Source: Clostridia bacterium
Lineage (GTDB): Bacteria; Bacillota; Clostridia; Oscillospirales; Acutalibacteraceae
Assembly (NCBI GenBank): GCA_017521365.1
Contig: JAFXCT010000021.1
Coordinates: forward strand, 1 to 64,000
Length of the DNA: 64,000 nucleotides
Reading direction: 5' to 3'
Shown here piece by piece: positions 7,700 through 16,072 of this stretch (positions within the stretch are counted from its first letter, which is position 1; the number at the start of each line of letters is the position of its first letter). The notes beneath the pieces were generated by a model. It did no database searches. It had not been told where the DNA came from and saw nothing but the letters and a program-made list of their open reading frames with translations. The position numbers and the translations under genes are program-made.

Positions 7700-9904
7700 A
7701 TGGCTTATATCAGGGATAAAAGAGAAGAACGCACAGGCTATCAGGCCGGCGATGATTTTTACAACAAGCTTGATTTACAGTGCGATTTTGTTATGTGCTA
7801 CCGCCTTAACGAGTCAATTGAAAAGCGCATAGGAGAATATACCGAAAAGGGCTATGTTGCCCATATGATGACGGGTATTGCCTGGGGCAGCTACGTTGAC
7901 TATATTTACGAGGGCAAGTGGGACGGCAGAACTCACGAGGATGAAAGCCAGCTTGACCGCTACGGCAACGAAATCGTTCACGGCTATCAGACACCTTATA
8001 TGGTGCCTACGGTGTCCTTTGCGGATTATCTGACTGAAAACCTCAAAAGGGTAGTGGACGCAGGCGCTGTTGCAATTCACGTTGAAGAGCCCGAATTCTG
8101 GGACAGAGGCGGCTATTCCGAAGCCTTTAAGCGTGAATATCTGCTTCACTACAAGCAGGAGTGGCAGCCTCCGCACGAAAGCCTTGACAACCGTTATAAG
8201 TGCGCAAAGCTCAAGGCGTATCTTTATAAGAGAACGATTGAACGTGTAAGCTGTGCGCTGAAAGAATATGCACTTACAAAATATAACCGTGTGCTTCGCT
8301 TCTATGTCCCTACACACAGCCTTCTCAACTATACTCAATGGAAAATTATGAGCCCCGAGGGTATGCTTGCCCAGCTGCCCTCGGTGGACGGTTTCATTGC
8401 ACAGGTGTGGACAGGTACTTCGAGAGAACCGAATTGCTTTGAAGGTAAAATCAAGGAGCGCACCTTTGAAACCGCCTACCTTGAATATTCCGTTATGCAG
8501 GAGCTTGTTAAGTGTACGGATAAAACGATGTGGTTTTTACACGACCCCATTGAGGATAACCCGATTTTTGACTGGAACGATTACAGATATAACTATCTTA
8601 AAACAGTTACCGCTTCGCTTCTTCATCCCAGAATTAATCAATATGAAATCTGTCCGTGGCCCAACCGTGTGCTTACAAATAAGTATCCCAAGGATGCGCC
8701 CGATGCAATAACCATTCCGCCTGAGTACGAAACGCTCCTCAACGGCGTTTTCCAGACCCTAGGCGATATGGAGTGTGCCGAGCCGGATTGCGATTTGCAG
8801 GTTGGTGTTCTAATAAGTGATACTGCGCTTTATCAGCGTGATTATCCGGATAACGTGCTTGCGCCTGCGGCAGAAGAGGTCGGTACGGTGCTCCGTGAGG
8901 GTGAAGAGGAGCTGCGTGCCTTTGAAAACGAACTTTTCAAGGGTAAAGGTACAAGGGAGCAACAGCTTAAATTCATCAAGAGCAACGCTTTTCCGTCTTT
9001 TTACGGCTTAAGCCTTCCTCTGCTCAAATACGGTATGCCCGTGCGCTCCGTACTGCTTGACAATACCAACAGATATACGGGCTATCTTGATGACTGCGAC
9101 GTGCTCGTGTTGAGCTACGAGTTTATGAAGCCCGATTACCCGAACGTCAACAACGCAATTGCTACTTGGGTGCGAGAGGGCGGTACGCTGATTTACGTCG
9201 GTGACGGAAGTGACCCGTACCACGGTATCAACAGCTGGTGGACGGGTAAATATTCTTCACCCGCCGAGCATCTGTTTAAGGTTTTGGGTATTGAGCCCAA
9301 AAATGAAAAAGATGTCTTTACCGTCGGCGACGGTAAGGTTTACACCTGGAAAAAGAATCCTGCGGAGCTTTGCTATTCAAAGCAGCAGGCTGATGAATAC
9401 AGAGCGCTGTTCAATGCTGCCGCTGCGGCAAAGGGCTATAGCTGGAAGGAAAAGAACAGCATAGTTCAAAGGAGAGGTACTTATGTTGTTGCCGCTGTTT
9501 TTGATGAGAGCGTAAATGACGAGCCGCTTACTATTGAGGGCAAATTTGCCGATATGTTTACCGAAAGGTTTGAGCTTACCGACAAAAAGGTAATTATGCC
9601 GGATGAGAACGCACTTCTGTACGATTTGTCGCTTATTGAAAACGAAACTCTCCGGGTAATCGGTACTTGTGTGCGTGTGCTTGAAATGTCGGAAGCTGAC
9701 GGAAAGGTTAGCCTTAAGGTGCACGGCGGATACGATTATGATGCGTATATGCGTATCAGAACACCCTTTGAAATTAAGAACGCTCGTGCAAAGCACGCCG
9801 ACGGAACGGAAGTTGCCGTTTCTTTCGATTACGATTCGGCAACAAGAACGGTTCTTCTCGGCTTCAGAAGTATGGCTGAGGATATATTTATAACTTTATC
9901 TTGA
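7700..9904 (+). CDS. Putative glycoside hydrolase with TIM-barrel, GATase-like and beta-sandwich regions
   Basis: A 734-residue protein with no signal peptide. The N-terminal 400 residues have the look of a TIM-barrel glycosidase. One feature is HVEEPEFWDRGGYS near residue 130, where a Glu could be the acid/base. Residues around 430-560 contain CDVLVLSYEFMKP and WVREGGTLIYVGDGSDP, typical of the class-I glutamine amidotransferase-like trimerisation domain found in GH42-like enzymes. The last 130 residues are beta-rich. This A-B-C order resembles GH42 but I could not match it to a named CAZy family. It sits 15 bases after the GPH transporter with AGAGG before the ATG, so it probably cleaves the imported sugar in the cytosol. 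Assignment rests on architecture only. Confidence 0.5.
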   Translation: MAYIRDKREERTGYQAGDDFYNKLDLQCDFVMCYRLNESIEKRIGEYTEKGYVAHMMTGIAWGSYVDYIYEGKWDGRTHEDESQLDRYGNEIVHGYQTPYMVPTVSFADYLTENLKRVVDAGAVAIHVEEPEFWDRGGYSEAFKREYLLHYKQEWQPPHESLDNRYKCAKLKAYLYKRTIERVSCALKEYALTKYNRVLRFYVPTHSLLNYTQWKIMSPEGMLAQLPSVDGFIAQVWTGTSREPNCFEGKIKERTFETAYLEYSVMQELVKCTDKTMWFLHDPIEDNPIFDWNDYRYNYLKTVTASLLHPRINQYEICPWPNRVLTNKYPKDAPDAITIPPEYETLLNGVFQTLGDMECAEPDCDLQVGVLISDTALYQRDYPDNVLAPAAEEVGTVLREGEEELRAFENELFKGKGTREQQLKFIKSNAFPSFYGLSLPLLKYGMPVRSVLLDNTNRYTGYLDDCDVLVLSYEFMKPDYPNVNNAIATWVREGGTLIYVGDGSDPYHGINSWWTGKYSSPAEHLFKVLGIEPKNEKDVFTVGDGKVYTWKKNPAELCYSKQQADEYRALFNAAAAAKGYSWKEKNSIVQRRGTYVVAAVFDESVNDEPLTIEGKFADMFTERFELTDKKVIMPDENALLYDLSLIENETLRVIGTCVRVLEMSEADGKVSLKVHGGYDYDAYMRIRTPFEIKNARAKHADGTEVAVSFDYDSATRTVLLGFRSMAEDIFITLS

Positions 9905-9915
9905 CGGAGACGATA

Positions 9916-11085
9916 ATGAAAAGTATAATATCAATATTCTTGTGTGCAATTATGTCTGTTTTTTCCGTGAGCACGGCTGCCGAAAATTCGGAAGGGTATG
10001 AGAAAATGACAGGTCTTTCTCAGGCAATCAACGCTTTAATCAATAAAAAAGAAATAATCAATACCGACTATGTCGGTGAGGTTAGTGCCGAGGTTTTTGA
10101 CCCGTCTGCCGAATACAGTCTTGACGATACGGCAGTTGTTATCAAGGAAAAGGATAAGGATTTTGTAATTCTTAACCTTACCGATATACACGTTGCAGAT
10201 TATGACTACCGTGCGTTTACCGCGTTTGATACGTTGGCAACCGCAAAGCGCCTTGTCAATACGATAAAGCCCGACCTTATCACGGTAACGGGCGATATTG
10301 TGTGCACGGAGTCAACCGTTTATTCAGTTAAACGTGTTACCGATTTTATGGACAGCCTCGGTGTTCCGTGGGCACCTGTTTTCGGCAACCACGACGGTGA
10401 GGGCAACTGCGACCTCAACTATCTTGCTGACATAATGCTCAAAAGCAAAAACTGTCTTTTGAGAAAAGGCGACCCAAGAATGGGCTGCGGCAACTATATT
10501 GTAAACGTTGCCGAAAAGAACGATGACGGTTCGCTTGATGTTGTACAATCGCTTATATTTATGGACACACACCGCTCACACGTCAATGAATTGCAGGTTG
10601 AGTGGTATAAGTGGGCTGCCGAAGGTATTGAGAAGGTTTGCGGTAAACCTGTTCAGACGAGTGCGTGGATGCATATTCCTATGGCGGATTACCAGTTTGC
10701 TTACGACCTTGCGTGGGATAATGACAGCAGCCGTTGGAACGACGGCTATTCCGCTTACGGTGAGAAGAACGAAAAAATCTGCTGTCAGCGTGATTCCGAA
10801 GGTAAGCCGATTGATAACGGTCTGTTTGCCGCTATGAAGCAGGCGGGCAGTACCGATTTCGTGTTCTGCGGTCACGAGCATATGAATAATTTTTCAATAC
10901 TCTACGACGGAATACGCCTTACATACACAATGAAAATCGGTATTGCTTCCGGCTATCAGCCCGGCTTTGACGGCGGTACGGTTGTAACCCTTTCGGATAA
11001 AGGCATTACGTCGATTGTACACAAGACCAGGTCCTTGTTATCGTTTAAGGACCTTGAGATTATAAACACTACTGCGGAGGTTTAA
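9916..11085 (+). CDS. Exported calcineurin-like metallophosphoesterase
   Basis: About 389 residues. A signal peptide covers roughly the first 27 residues (basic start, hydrophobic core, A-E cleavage region). The dinuclear-metal motifs of calcineurin-like phosphoesterases are all visible: LTDIH (D-x-H), TGDI (GD), GNHDGEG (GNHD) and GHEHMNN (GHEH). It resembles the phosphodiesterase/purple acid phosphatase-like branch that acts on extracellular phosphate esters. The in-frame TTG at 9901 overlaps the upstream stop; the ATG at 9916 starts the signal peptide cleanly after CGGAGACG, so I use it. A second metallophosphoesterase follows after only six bases. Confidence 0.83.
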   Translation: MKSIISIFLCAIMSVFSVSTAAENSEGYEKMTGLSQAINALINKKEIINTDYVGEVSAEVFDPSAEYSLDDTAVVIKEKDKDFVILNLTDIHVADYDYRAFTAFDTLATAKRLVNTIKPDLITVTGDIVCTESTVYSVKRVTDFMDSLGVPWAPVFGNHDGEGNCDLNYLADIMLKSKNCLLRKGDPRMGCGNYIVNVAEKNDDGSLDVVQSLIFMDTHRSHVNELQVEWYKWAAEGIEKVCGKPVQTSAWMHIPMADYQFAYDLAWDNDSSRWNDGYSAYGEKNEKICCQRDSEGKPIDNGLFAAMKQAGSTDFVFCGHEHMNNFSILYDGIRLTYTMKIGIASGYQPGFDGGTVVTLSDKGITSIVHKTRSLLSFKDLEIINTTAEV

Positions 11086-11091
11086 ACAATT

Positions 11092-12060
11092 ATGACTGCA
11101 ATTATCAAGCTTATTTCTTCACTTGTGGCCGCTCTTATGGCTGCCATGCCCATACTGAGCCCTCTTGCTCCGTCGGGTTTTAAAGCAAAGGATGAGGGCG
11201 TTTTGCTCAACGCTTCTCTTATTTCCGACACACATCTTGACGTTGCGTTTTCACCTCTTGCCTGGTTTATGGGCATCGGCCTGAGAGATATGAGCCGTTC
11301 CCAGACACCGGTTGACGTTGTTGTGGTTTCCGGTGACCTTACCAACTATGGCGATGCCGAATCCATTGACGAGTTTTTCACTACTCTGGACAATAACTGG
11401 GACGGTAAAGTTGTTATTTCAATGGGTAACCACGATATCGGCCACGTTGAAGATAAAACTCACGAGGAAGCAAGACAGTATTTTGTTGATAAATTCAACG
11501 AACATACTGGTCTCGGCATTGAAAAGTCATACTACAGCACTCAAATCAACGGCTATAAGTTTATTACGCTTACTGACGAATCCGAAGATTCGTGGGACCA
11601 TCCCGACCTTTACGAGGAACAGCTCAATTTCCTTGATTCGGAGCTTGCTGCTGCAGCTAACGGCGAAGACCCCGTATTTGTTGTCTGCCATTGGCCGCTT
11701 GCAGGTACACACGGTGAGGAAACCGTATGGGATGACGGCGATATGGACGAGCCCTATTCATCACAGGTCAGAGCAATTCTTGAAAAGTATGAAAATGTTT
11801 TCTTTATAAGCGGACATCTTCATCTCGGTCTTAACGGCAATTTCACACGTGATGAATTCGGTGTTTCGGGCATTGAAACGCAAAACGGTGTTCACTACAT
11901 AAACCTGCCTTCATACGGCCTTCTCAGCCGTTACGGTACGCTTCTCGGCGGCCGCGGCTACCAGATGGAGGTATATGAGGACCACGTTCTTTTCAGAGCA
12001 AGAAATTACGTAACGCATAACTGGTTTGACCTTTACGAAGCTGACATTCCGCTCGTATAA
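11092..12060 (+). CDS. Second exported metallophosphoesterase
   Basis: A 322-residue protein with a hydrophobic N-terminus that is probably a signal peptide or anchor (first 25 residues). Calcineurin-like motifs are complete: ISDTHLD, SGDLTNYG, MGNHDIGH, a histidine in VCHWPL and SGHLHLG. It belongs to the same superfamily as its upstream neighbour but is not a close duplicate: lengths and inter-motif spacing differ. It lies six bases downstream in the same transcription unit. Two adjacent secreted phosphoesterases suggest scavenging of phosphate or phosphorylated glycans, but the substrates are unknown. Confidence 0.82.
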   Translation: MTAIIKLISSLVAALMAAMPILSPLAPSGFKAKDEGVLLNASLISDTHLDVAFSPLAWFMGIGLRDMSRSQTPVDVVVVSGDLTNYGDAESIDEFFTTLDNNWDGKVVISMGNHDIGHVEDKTHEEARQYFVDKFNEHTGLGIEKSYYSTQINGYKFITLTDESEDSWDHPDLYEEQLNFLDSELAAAANGEDPVFVVCHWPLAGTHGEETVWDDGDMDEPYSSQVRAILEKYENVFFISGHLHLGLNGNFTRDEFGVSGIETQNGVHYINLPSYGLLSRYGTLLGGRGYQMEVYEDHVLFRARNYVTHNWFDLYEADIPLV

Positions 12061-12068
12061 AATAATGT

Positions 12069-12095
12069 ATAACCCGCAGCTTTTCTGCGGGTTAT
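12069..12095 (+). terminator. Strong hairpin with weak T tract after the phosphoesterase
   Basis: An 11-bp perfect stem (ATAACCCGCAG / CTGCGGGTTAT) with a five-base loop lies 8 bases after the stop. Only GACTTTT follows, so termination may be partial, and the alpha/beta hydrolase 20 bases on may still be co-transcribed. Confidence 0.55.
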
Positions 12096-12115
12096 GACTT
12101 TTAAGGTGATAATAT

Positions 12116-12940
12116 ATGAAAAGAATTATTGCAATTTTTATCACAGTATCAATATTGCTGTCGTGTATTACCGGTTTAAATGCTTCTGCTGCTCAGAATC
12201 CCGTAATGCTTGAATACGGTTTTGTCGATTGCGGTGATGCTGATATTGAATACGGAATTTACGGTGTTGCTGACGGCAGACCGTTGCTGCTTCTTCCTCC
12301 TAACGGCGGTGATATGCATTCGCTTGACGGAAACGTTTTGCCGGGTCTTGCCGAGCATTTCAGAGTAATTACCGTTTCTCCGAGAGGTACGGGTAATTCC
12401 GATTGGGTAGAGGGTACTATGAATTTTGAAACTATGGCAAATGACCTTGTTAAGATTCTTGATTACCTCGATATTGACAAGGTTGATATTTTCGGCTTCA
12501 GCGACGGCGGCAATCTCGGCTTTGTTTTTACCGTAAACCATCAGGAGCGAGTCAACTCGCTTGTTGCAATGGGCTCAAACATTAATACTTGGGGCACAAA
12601 CACCTTTGACCAGATTCAGATTACATATCAGTGGATAGTTCTTTGTATCGAAGCGTGGCTGTCGGGCGACCCCGAAACCGCACGCAGAAGAGACATAAAG
12701 GGTATGATGGTCGGTCAGCCGAAGCTGACATTTGATGACCTGACAACAATTAATGTTCCTGTTCTCAACATTTACGGTGAGCACGATATGATACAGCGCT
12801 GGCATTCCAGAAAAATCACGGCTTCTATTGAAGGGGCAGAGGAATTGATGATTGTCGGCGGCGGTCACAGCACCTGTTTTGAATATACCGATACCGTGAT
12901 TATGCCTGCCTTGCTTGAGTTTTACGGTGTAACGAAATAA
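12116..12940 (+). CDS. Exported alpha/beta-fold hydrolase
   Basis: A 274-residue protein with a signal peptide over about the first 26 residues. The alpha/beta hydrolase fold is shown by the oxyanion-side PPNGGD stretch, the SPRGTGNSD motif, the nucleophile elbow GFSDGG (serine near residue 127), a probable acidic residue in YGEHDMIQ and the catalytic histidine in GGGHSTCFE. It is likely an esterase or related hydrolase; nothing in the motifs defines the substrate. AAGGTGATAAT precedes the ATG. It ends the plus-strand cluster and is convergent with the HAD gene. Confidence 0.8.
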   Translation: MKRIIAIFITVSILLSCITGLNASAAQNPVMLEYGFVDCGDADIEYGIYGVADGRPLLLLPPNGGDMHSLDGNVLPGLAEHFRVITVSPRGTGNSDWVEGTMNFETMANDLVKILDYLDIDKVDIFGFSDGGNLGFVFTVNHQERVNSLVAMGSNINTWGTNTFDQIQITYQWIVLCIEAWLSGDPETARRRDIKGMMVGQPKLTFDDLTTINVPVLNIYGEHDMIQRWHSRKITASIEGAEELMIVGGGHSTCFEYTDTVIMPALLEFYGVTK

Positions 12941-12950
12941 ACAAAAGTAA

Positions 12951-12985
12951 AAGTACAGATGCGTTCAATGCACCTGTACTTTTTG
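12951..12985. terminator. Bidirectional terminator between convergent genes
   Basis: AAGTACAG (12951-12958) pairs with CTGTACTT (12974-12981), with three more inner pairs after one mismatch. On the plus strand the stem runs into TTTTT; on the minus strand it is followed by TTTACTTTTG. It lies between the stop codons of the hydrolase and the minus-strand HAD gene. Confidence 0.75.
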
Positions 12986-12987
12986 CT

Positions 12988-13728
12988 TTATTCGGTGATT
13001 TTTAAAATGTAATCTCTTAAAGCATACCAGTTATTTACGGCTATATATTCTTTGTCGTTAACTTGGTTGATTTCAAGGTCGGTTTCGGATTTTGTGTTTA
13101 TCAGAACGGGTGTCATTCCGACACCTGAACTGCCGATAATATCGGGAACAAAACCGTCGCCGCAGTACCAGCAATCATTCGGTTCAAGACCTGCATAACC
13201 AAGGGCGGAAAGGAAAATATCCTTGCAAGGCTTACAGTAAAGAATATCCGCACTTGTAAGAAAAAACTCAAACCGCCCGTTAGGTATCCATCTTTTAACA
13301 GCGTTTGCAAGACCTTCTCCGCTCATAGCGTTGTTGCTTATTAGCGCAGTGCGTATTGAGAGAGAATGCAACGTATCAAGTAGTTCGGGTATGCCGTCAA
13401 TTACTTTTCTCGTTGAATTATAACGGTCAAAAATTTCTTCCTGTTCAGGGGTTGATATGTCGAAACGTAGACCGGTTTTCATAGTTAGGTACTTAATAGC
13501 TGCCGACAGCGGCATATCAAGCGAAACACCGGATTTTGATTTAAGGCCGGATATTTCGTTCATATATTCATCCCATAATAAAGCTAAGGCTTTGTCATCA
13601 GTTACTTCGGGATTTTTTGCCGCAAGTCTTAACCGAGATAAGCCGTCAATCGGTATGCAGGGGCCGTCGTCAAATAATGTGCCGCCTACATCAAACAGTA
13701 TCATTTCAGGCTTTTTATTGTATGGCAT
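12988..13728 (-). CDS. HAD-superfamily hydrolase
   Basis: A 246-residue haloacid dehalogenase-fold protein. Motif I is FDVGGTLFDD, with glycine where the usual second aspartate stands, a variant seen in some family members. Motif II is ISNNA, the motif III lysine lies in YCKPCKD, and motif IV is YCGDGFVPDI. Most relatives are small-molecule phosphatases. It lies four bases downstream of the GH130 gene on the minus strand and is surely co-transcribed. One possible role is dephosphorylating a sugar phosphate from that phosphorylase, but this is only inference from position. Confidence 0.75.
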   Translation of the reverse strand: MPYNKKPEMILFDVGGTLFDDGPCIPIDGLSRLRLAAKNPEVTDDKALALLWDEYMNEISGLKSKSGVSLDMPLSAAIKYLTMKTGLRFDISTPEQEEIFDRYNSTRKVIDGIPELLDTLHSLSIRTALISNNAMSGEGLANAVKRWIPNGRFEFFLTSADILYCKPCKDIFLSALGYAGLEPNDCWYCGDGFVPDIIGSSGVGMTPVLINTKSETDLEINQVNDKEYIAVNNWYALRDYILKITE

Positions 13729-13732
13729 AGCT

Positions 13733-14683
13733 TTATTTTATAAGGTCGTGCTCTTTGATGAATTTTACGGTTTCATCAACGGTTGTGAATGCAAGTGCAA
13801 CGCTTGTATCGGCCGCACCGTAGTAAATTGCAATTCTGCCCGTTTCGCCGTCAGCAAGGGCTGCACAGGGGAAAACAACGTTGGGTACGTCGCCGACACA
13901 TTCGTAAATTTCGTGCGGTGCAAGCAGGAAGCTGTCGCAGCGGTGAAGCACTTTCCAAGGCTCGTCCTTATCAAGTATGGCTGCACCCATGGCGTATGTA
14001 AAGCCGTTACAGCTTGTGAGTACACCGTGGTAGAACATCAGCCAGCCCTCGTCTGTTTCAATGGGTGTTGGGCCTGCACCTACTTTTGTCATTTCCCAGT
14101 TTTTTTCGGGCTTCATAACAAAGCGGTGCTTGCCCCAATAAGTTAAATCTTTGCTGTGGCTGAGGAAAATATCGCCGTACGGCGTATGGCCTCTGTCGCA
14201 GGGACGGATGAGCAGGAGGTATTCACAGTTAATTTTTCTCGGGAAAAGCACGCCGTTTCTTGCTACGGGGTAGCAGGCATCTTCAAGCTGTACCCAATCC
14301 TTGAAATCCGTTGTATAAGCGATACCTATCGTTGTGCCGTGGGGAGTGAGGTTAACCCAGGAAAGGTAGTACTTGCCGTCAATAAGACAGAGTCTGGGGT
14401 CGTACCCGCGGAAAATTACCTTTTCTTCAAGCTCCCAGTTTATTGCGTCCTTACTGTAGCCGACTACAAGCGTGTGGTCACGGCTCATAACGTCAACACG
14501 GAAAACACCTGCAAAGCCGTCGCCGTAGGGGACAACCGCAGAGTTGAAAATACTGTTTGCCATATAAAGGTTATCTCTTGTGATTATGGGGTTACCGTCG
14601 TAACGCCATACGGGGTATCTGTAGCCCTCAGGCTTATCCTGCCACGGTATATTGGGTATGTTTTCGCCAATAATCTTTGCCAT
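13733..14683 (-). CDS. GH130 family beta-mannoside phosphorylase-like protein
   Basis: A 316-residue five-bladed beta-propeller-type enzyme without signal peptide. Recognisable GH130 features are GNPIITRDN near the N-terminus, FNSAVVPYGDGFAGVFRVD, GYDPRLCLIDGKYYLSW (where the family's general acid Asp is expected), GAGPTPIETDEGWLMFYHG and YYGAADT near the end. GH130 enzymes phosphorolyse beta-mannosides such as mannosyl-glucose or mannobiose to mannose 1-phosphate, although some are hydrolases; the subfamily cannot be fixed here. The start has an excellent GGAGGA site and a near-consensus promoter. It is divergent from the sugar-acid operon. Confidence 0.85.
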   Translation of the reverse strand: MAKIIGENIPNIPWQDKPEGYRYPVWRYDGNPIITRDNLYMANSIFNSAVVPYGDGFAGVFRVDVMSRDHTLVVGYSKDAINWELEEKVIFRGYDPRLCLIDGKYYLSWVNLTPHGTTIGIAYTTDFKDWVQLEDACYPVARNGVLFPRKINCEYLLLIRPCDRGHTPYGDIFLSHSKDLTYWGKHRFVMKPEKNWEMTKVGAGPTPIETDEGWLMFYHGVLTSCNGFTYAMGAAILDKDEPWKVLHRCDSFLLAPHEIYECVGDVPNVVFPCAALADGETGRIAIYYGAADTSVALAFTTVDETVKFIKEHDLIK

Positions 14684-14715
14684 ATATTCGTCCTCCGATA
14701 ATTGCTCTTTTTATA

Positions 14716-14744
14716 ATTATATCACAGTCGGTAATTTATGGCAA
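14716..14744 (-). promoter_or_regulatory. Near-consensus promoter for the GH130-HAD operon
   Basis: On the minus strand TTGCCA (14739-14744), a 17-base spacer and perfect TATAAT (14716-14721) with TGA before it, an extended -10. It is among the strongest promoters I can read in this window. Confidence 0.8.
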
Positions 14745-14804
14745 CACGCAAGTGTAAATATCAGCTTTGATTTTACTGAACATTAATGTTTATTTTTATA
14801 ATAA

Positions 14805-14833
14805 TTGATTTATGTTTTTATTAGTGTTATTAT
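14805..14833 (+). promoter_or_regulatory. Promoter for the sugar-acid operon
   Basis: TTGATT (14805-14810), a 17-base spacer and TATTAT (14828-14833), 32 bases before the first start codon. It is weaker than the divergent promoter in the same 182-base gap, consistent with a regulated operon. I see no clear operator palindrome. Confidence 0.5.
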
Positions 14834-14865
14834 AAAGTTAAATATATTAATTTTAGGTGAAAAAT

Positions 14866-16071
14866 ATGAAAACTTACGGTACATATTTTCAAAATGATAA
14901 AGAGCTGCCGGTTAAATACGGCGAAATTAATCTTATTAACCCCGAAAGGCAACGGCTTCGCGGTGAGCCCTTACACAAGGGAATAGCGGCTTATCCCGTT
15001 TTTCAGGGCTTTTGCGGCACCGATTACGAGCTGATGAAAATGGGGCGTGAGGGTAAGCTGAATGCCAAATTTCCTCAAGGTGAAAACAGGCTGATAAACG
15101 GACACGAGGGTGTTGTCTGGGTGCCAGATGTAAACCGTTTTGCGATTGTGCTTATCCGCGGCGGTGACAGCTTTGACCCGACAAGATATACCGAAGACGA
15201 AACCTATTTTGAATACGGCTGTGACGGTGCGGACGGTCTTTTCTGCGATAAGAACTATTTTAATCCGGATATGCTTCTTCATCTGCCCGAAAAATATGAG
15301 GGTATGAAAAAACTGCCTTTATCGGTAGCTAAAAGGCTTTCCTTTGCCGACCCGTATGCCTGTGCCGTTTTTCAGCTTGAGCGTATGGAGGACCTTGGCG
15401 AAGCGCAGAATTTCCGTGTTGAAATGGCAAAAAGAAAGTGCACCGAAGCTGAGGCAAGGGCTATAGCCAAAAATTCAATTTTTGAAAAAACGGTTGTTTT
15501 CGGACTGGGTATGACGGGCCTGTTTATTGCAGACCAGATAAGAAGAAACCACCCCGATGCAAATATTATATTTGTCGGCAGAAGCGAGGAAACGAGCAAA
15601 AAGGTTGTTTTTTCAAAAGAGATAACGGGTGCGGATTATCTTTGTACGGCAAATCTCAGCGAAGAAGAAACGGCAGAGAAATTAACCGAAATGCTCGGCG
15701 GCAGAGCAACAATGTTTATAGGCACGAGCGGCACCGACGTTGAACACAGAGTGGCTTTTGAGCACAAGCTTCTCGGCTGTAACGGAATTTATAACAGCTT
15801 TTCACTCGGTCCGAAGGTACAGTACGATACTATGCCCTTCGGGTTTGAAAATCACCTGATTTTTGCTTCTATAAATTTCAGGCAGTCACATATGGAAAAG
15901 GCAATAGAAATTCTTGTTGACAGCCGTTTTGACGAGGTCGTTGAGCTGATTGACAAAGATGAATTTATAGGCAATCCGCTTTATGCTTATGAAAATAAAA
16001 TTTACTGTAAAGGTGCACCGCTTAAAACAGGTGTAATCTGGAACAAAAAATATATTGACGAGGAAAACTAA
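14866..16071 (+). CDS. Zinc-dependent MDR dehydrogenase resembling glucose dehydrogenase
   Basis: A 401-residue medium-chain dehydrogenase/reductase. The N-terminal catalytic domain has GFCGTDYE and NGHEG, the zinc-site motifs; the Rossmann domain has VFGLGMTGLF near residue 218. The pattern resembles glucose dehydrogenases that oxidise an aldose to its lactone with NAD(P). The ATG at 14866 follows AGGTGA; the GTG at 14857 is less well placed. It is the first gene of an operon containing a lactonase-like protein and aldonate-converting enzymes, so aldose-to-aldonolactone oxidation would fit. The actual sugar is unknown; L-galactose is suggested only by the neighbours. Confidence 0.7.
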   Translation: MKTYGTYFQNDKELPVKYGEINLINPERQRLRGEPLHKGIAAYPVFQGFCGTDYELMKMGREGKLNAKFPQGENRLINGHEGVVWVPDVNRFAIVLIRGGDSFDPTRYTEDETYFEYGCDGADGLFCDKNYFNPDMLLHLPEKYEGMKKLPLSVAKRLSFADPYACAVFQLERMEDLGEAQNFRVEMAKRKCTEAEARAIAKNSIFEKTVVFGLGMTGLFIADQIRRNHPDANIIFVGRSEETSKKVVFSKEITGADYLCTANLSEEETAEKLTEMLGGRATMFIGTSGTDVEHRVAFEHKLLGCNGIYNSFSLGPKVQYDTMPFGFENHLIFASINFRQSHMEKAIEILVDSRFDEVVELIDKDEFIGNPLYAYENKIYCKGAPLKTGVIWNKKYIDEEN

Positions 16072-16072
16072 A

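Noticed and set aside
13457..14146. 229-residue open frame on the plus strand across the HAD and GH130 genes
   Set aside because: Antisense to two genes with intact family motifs; no domain pattern and no ribosome site.
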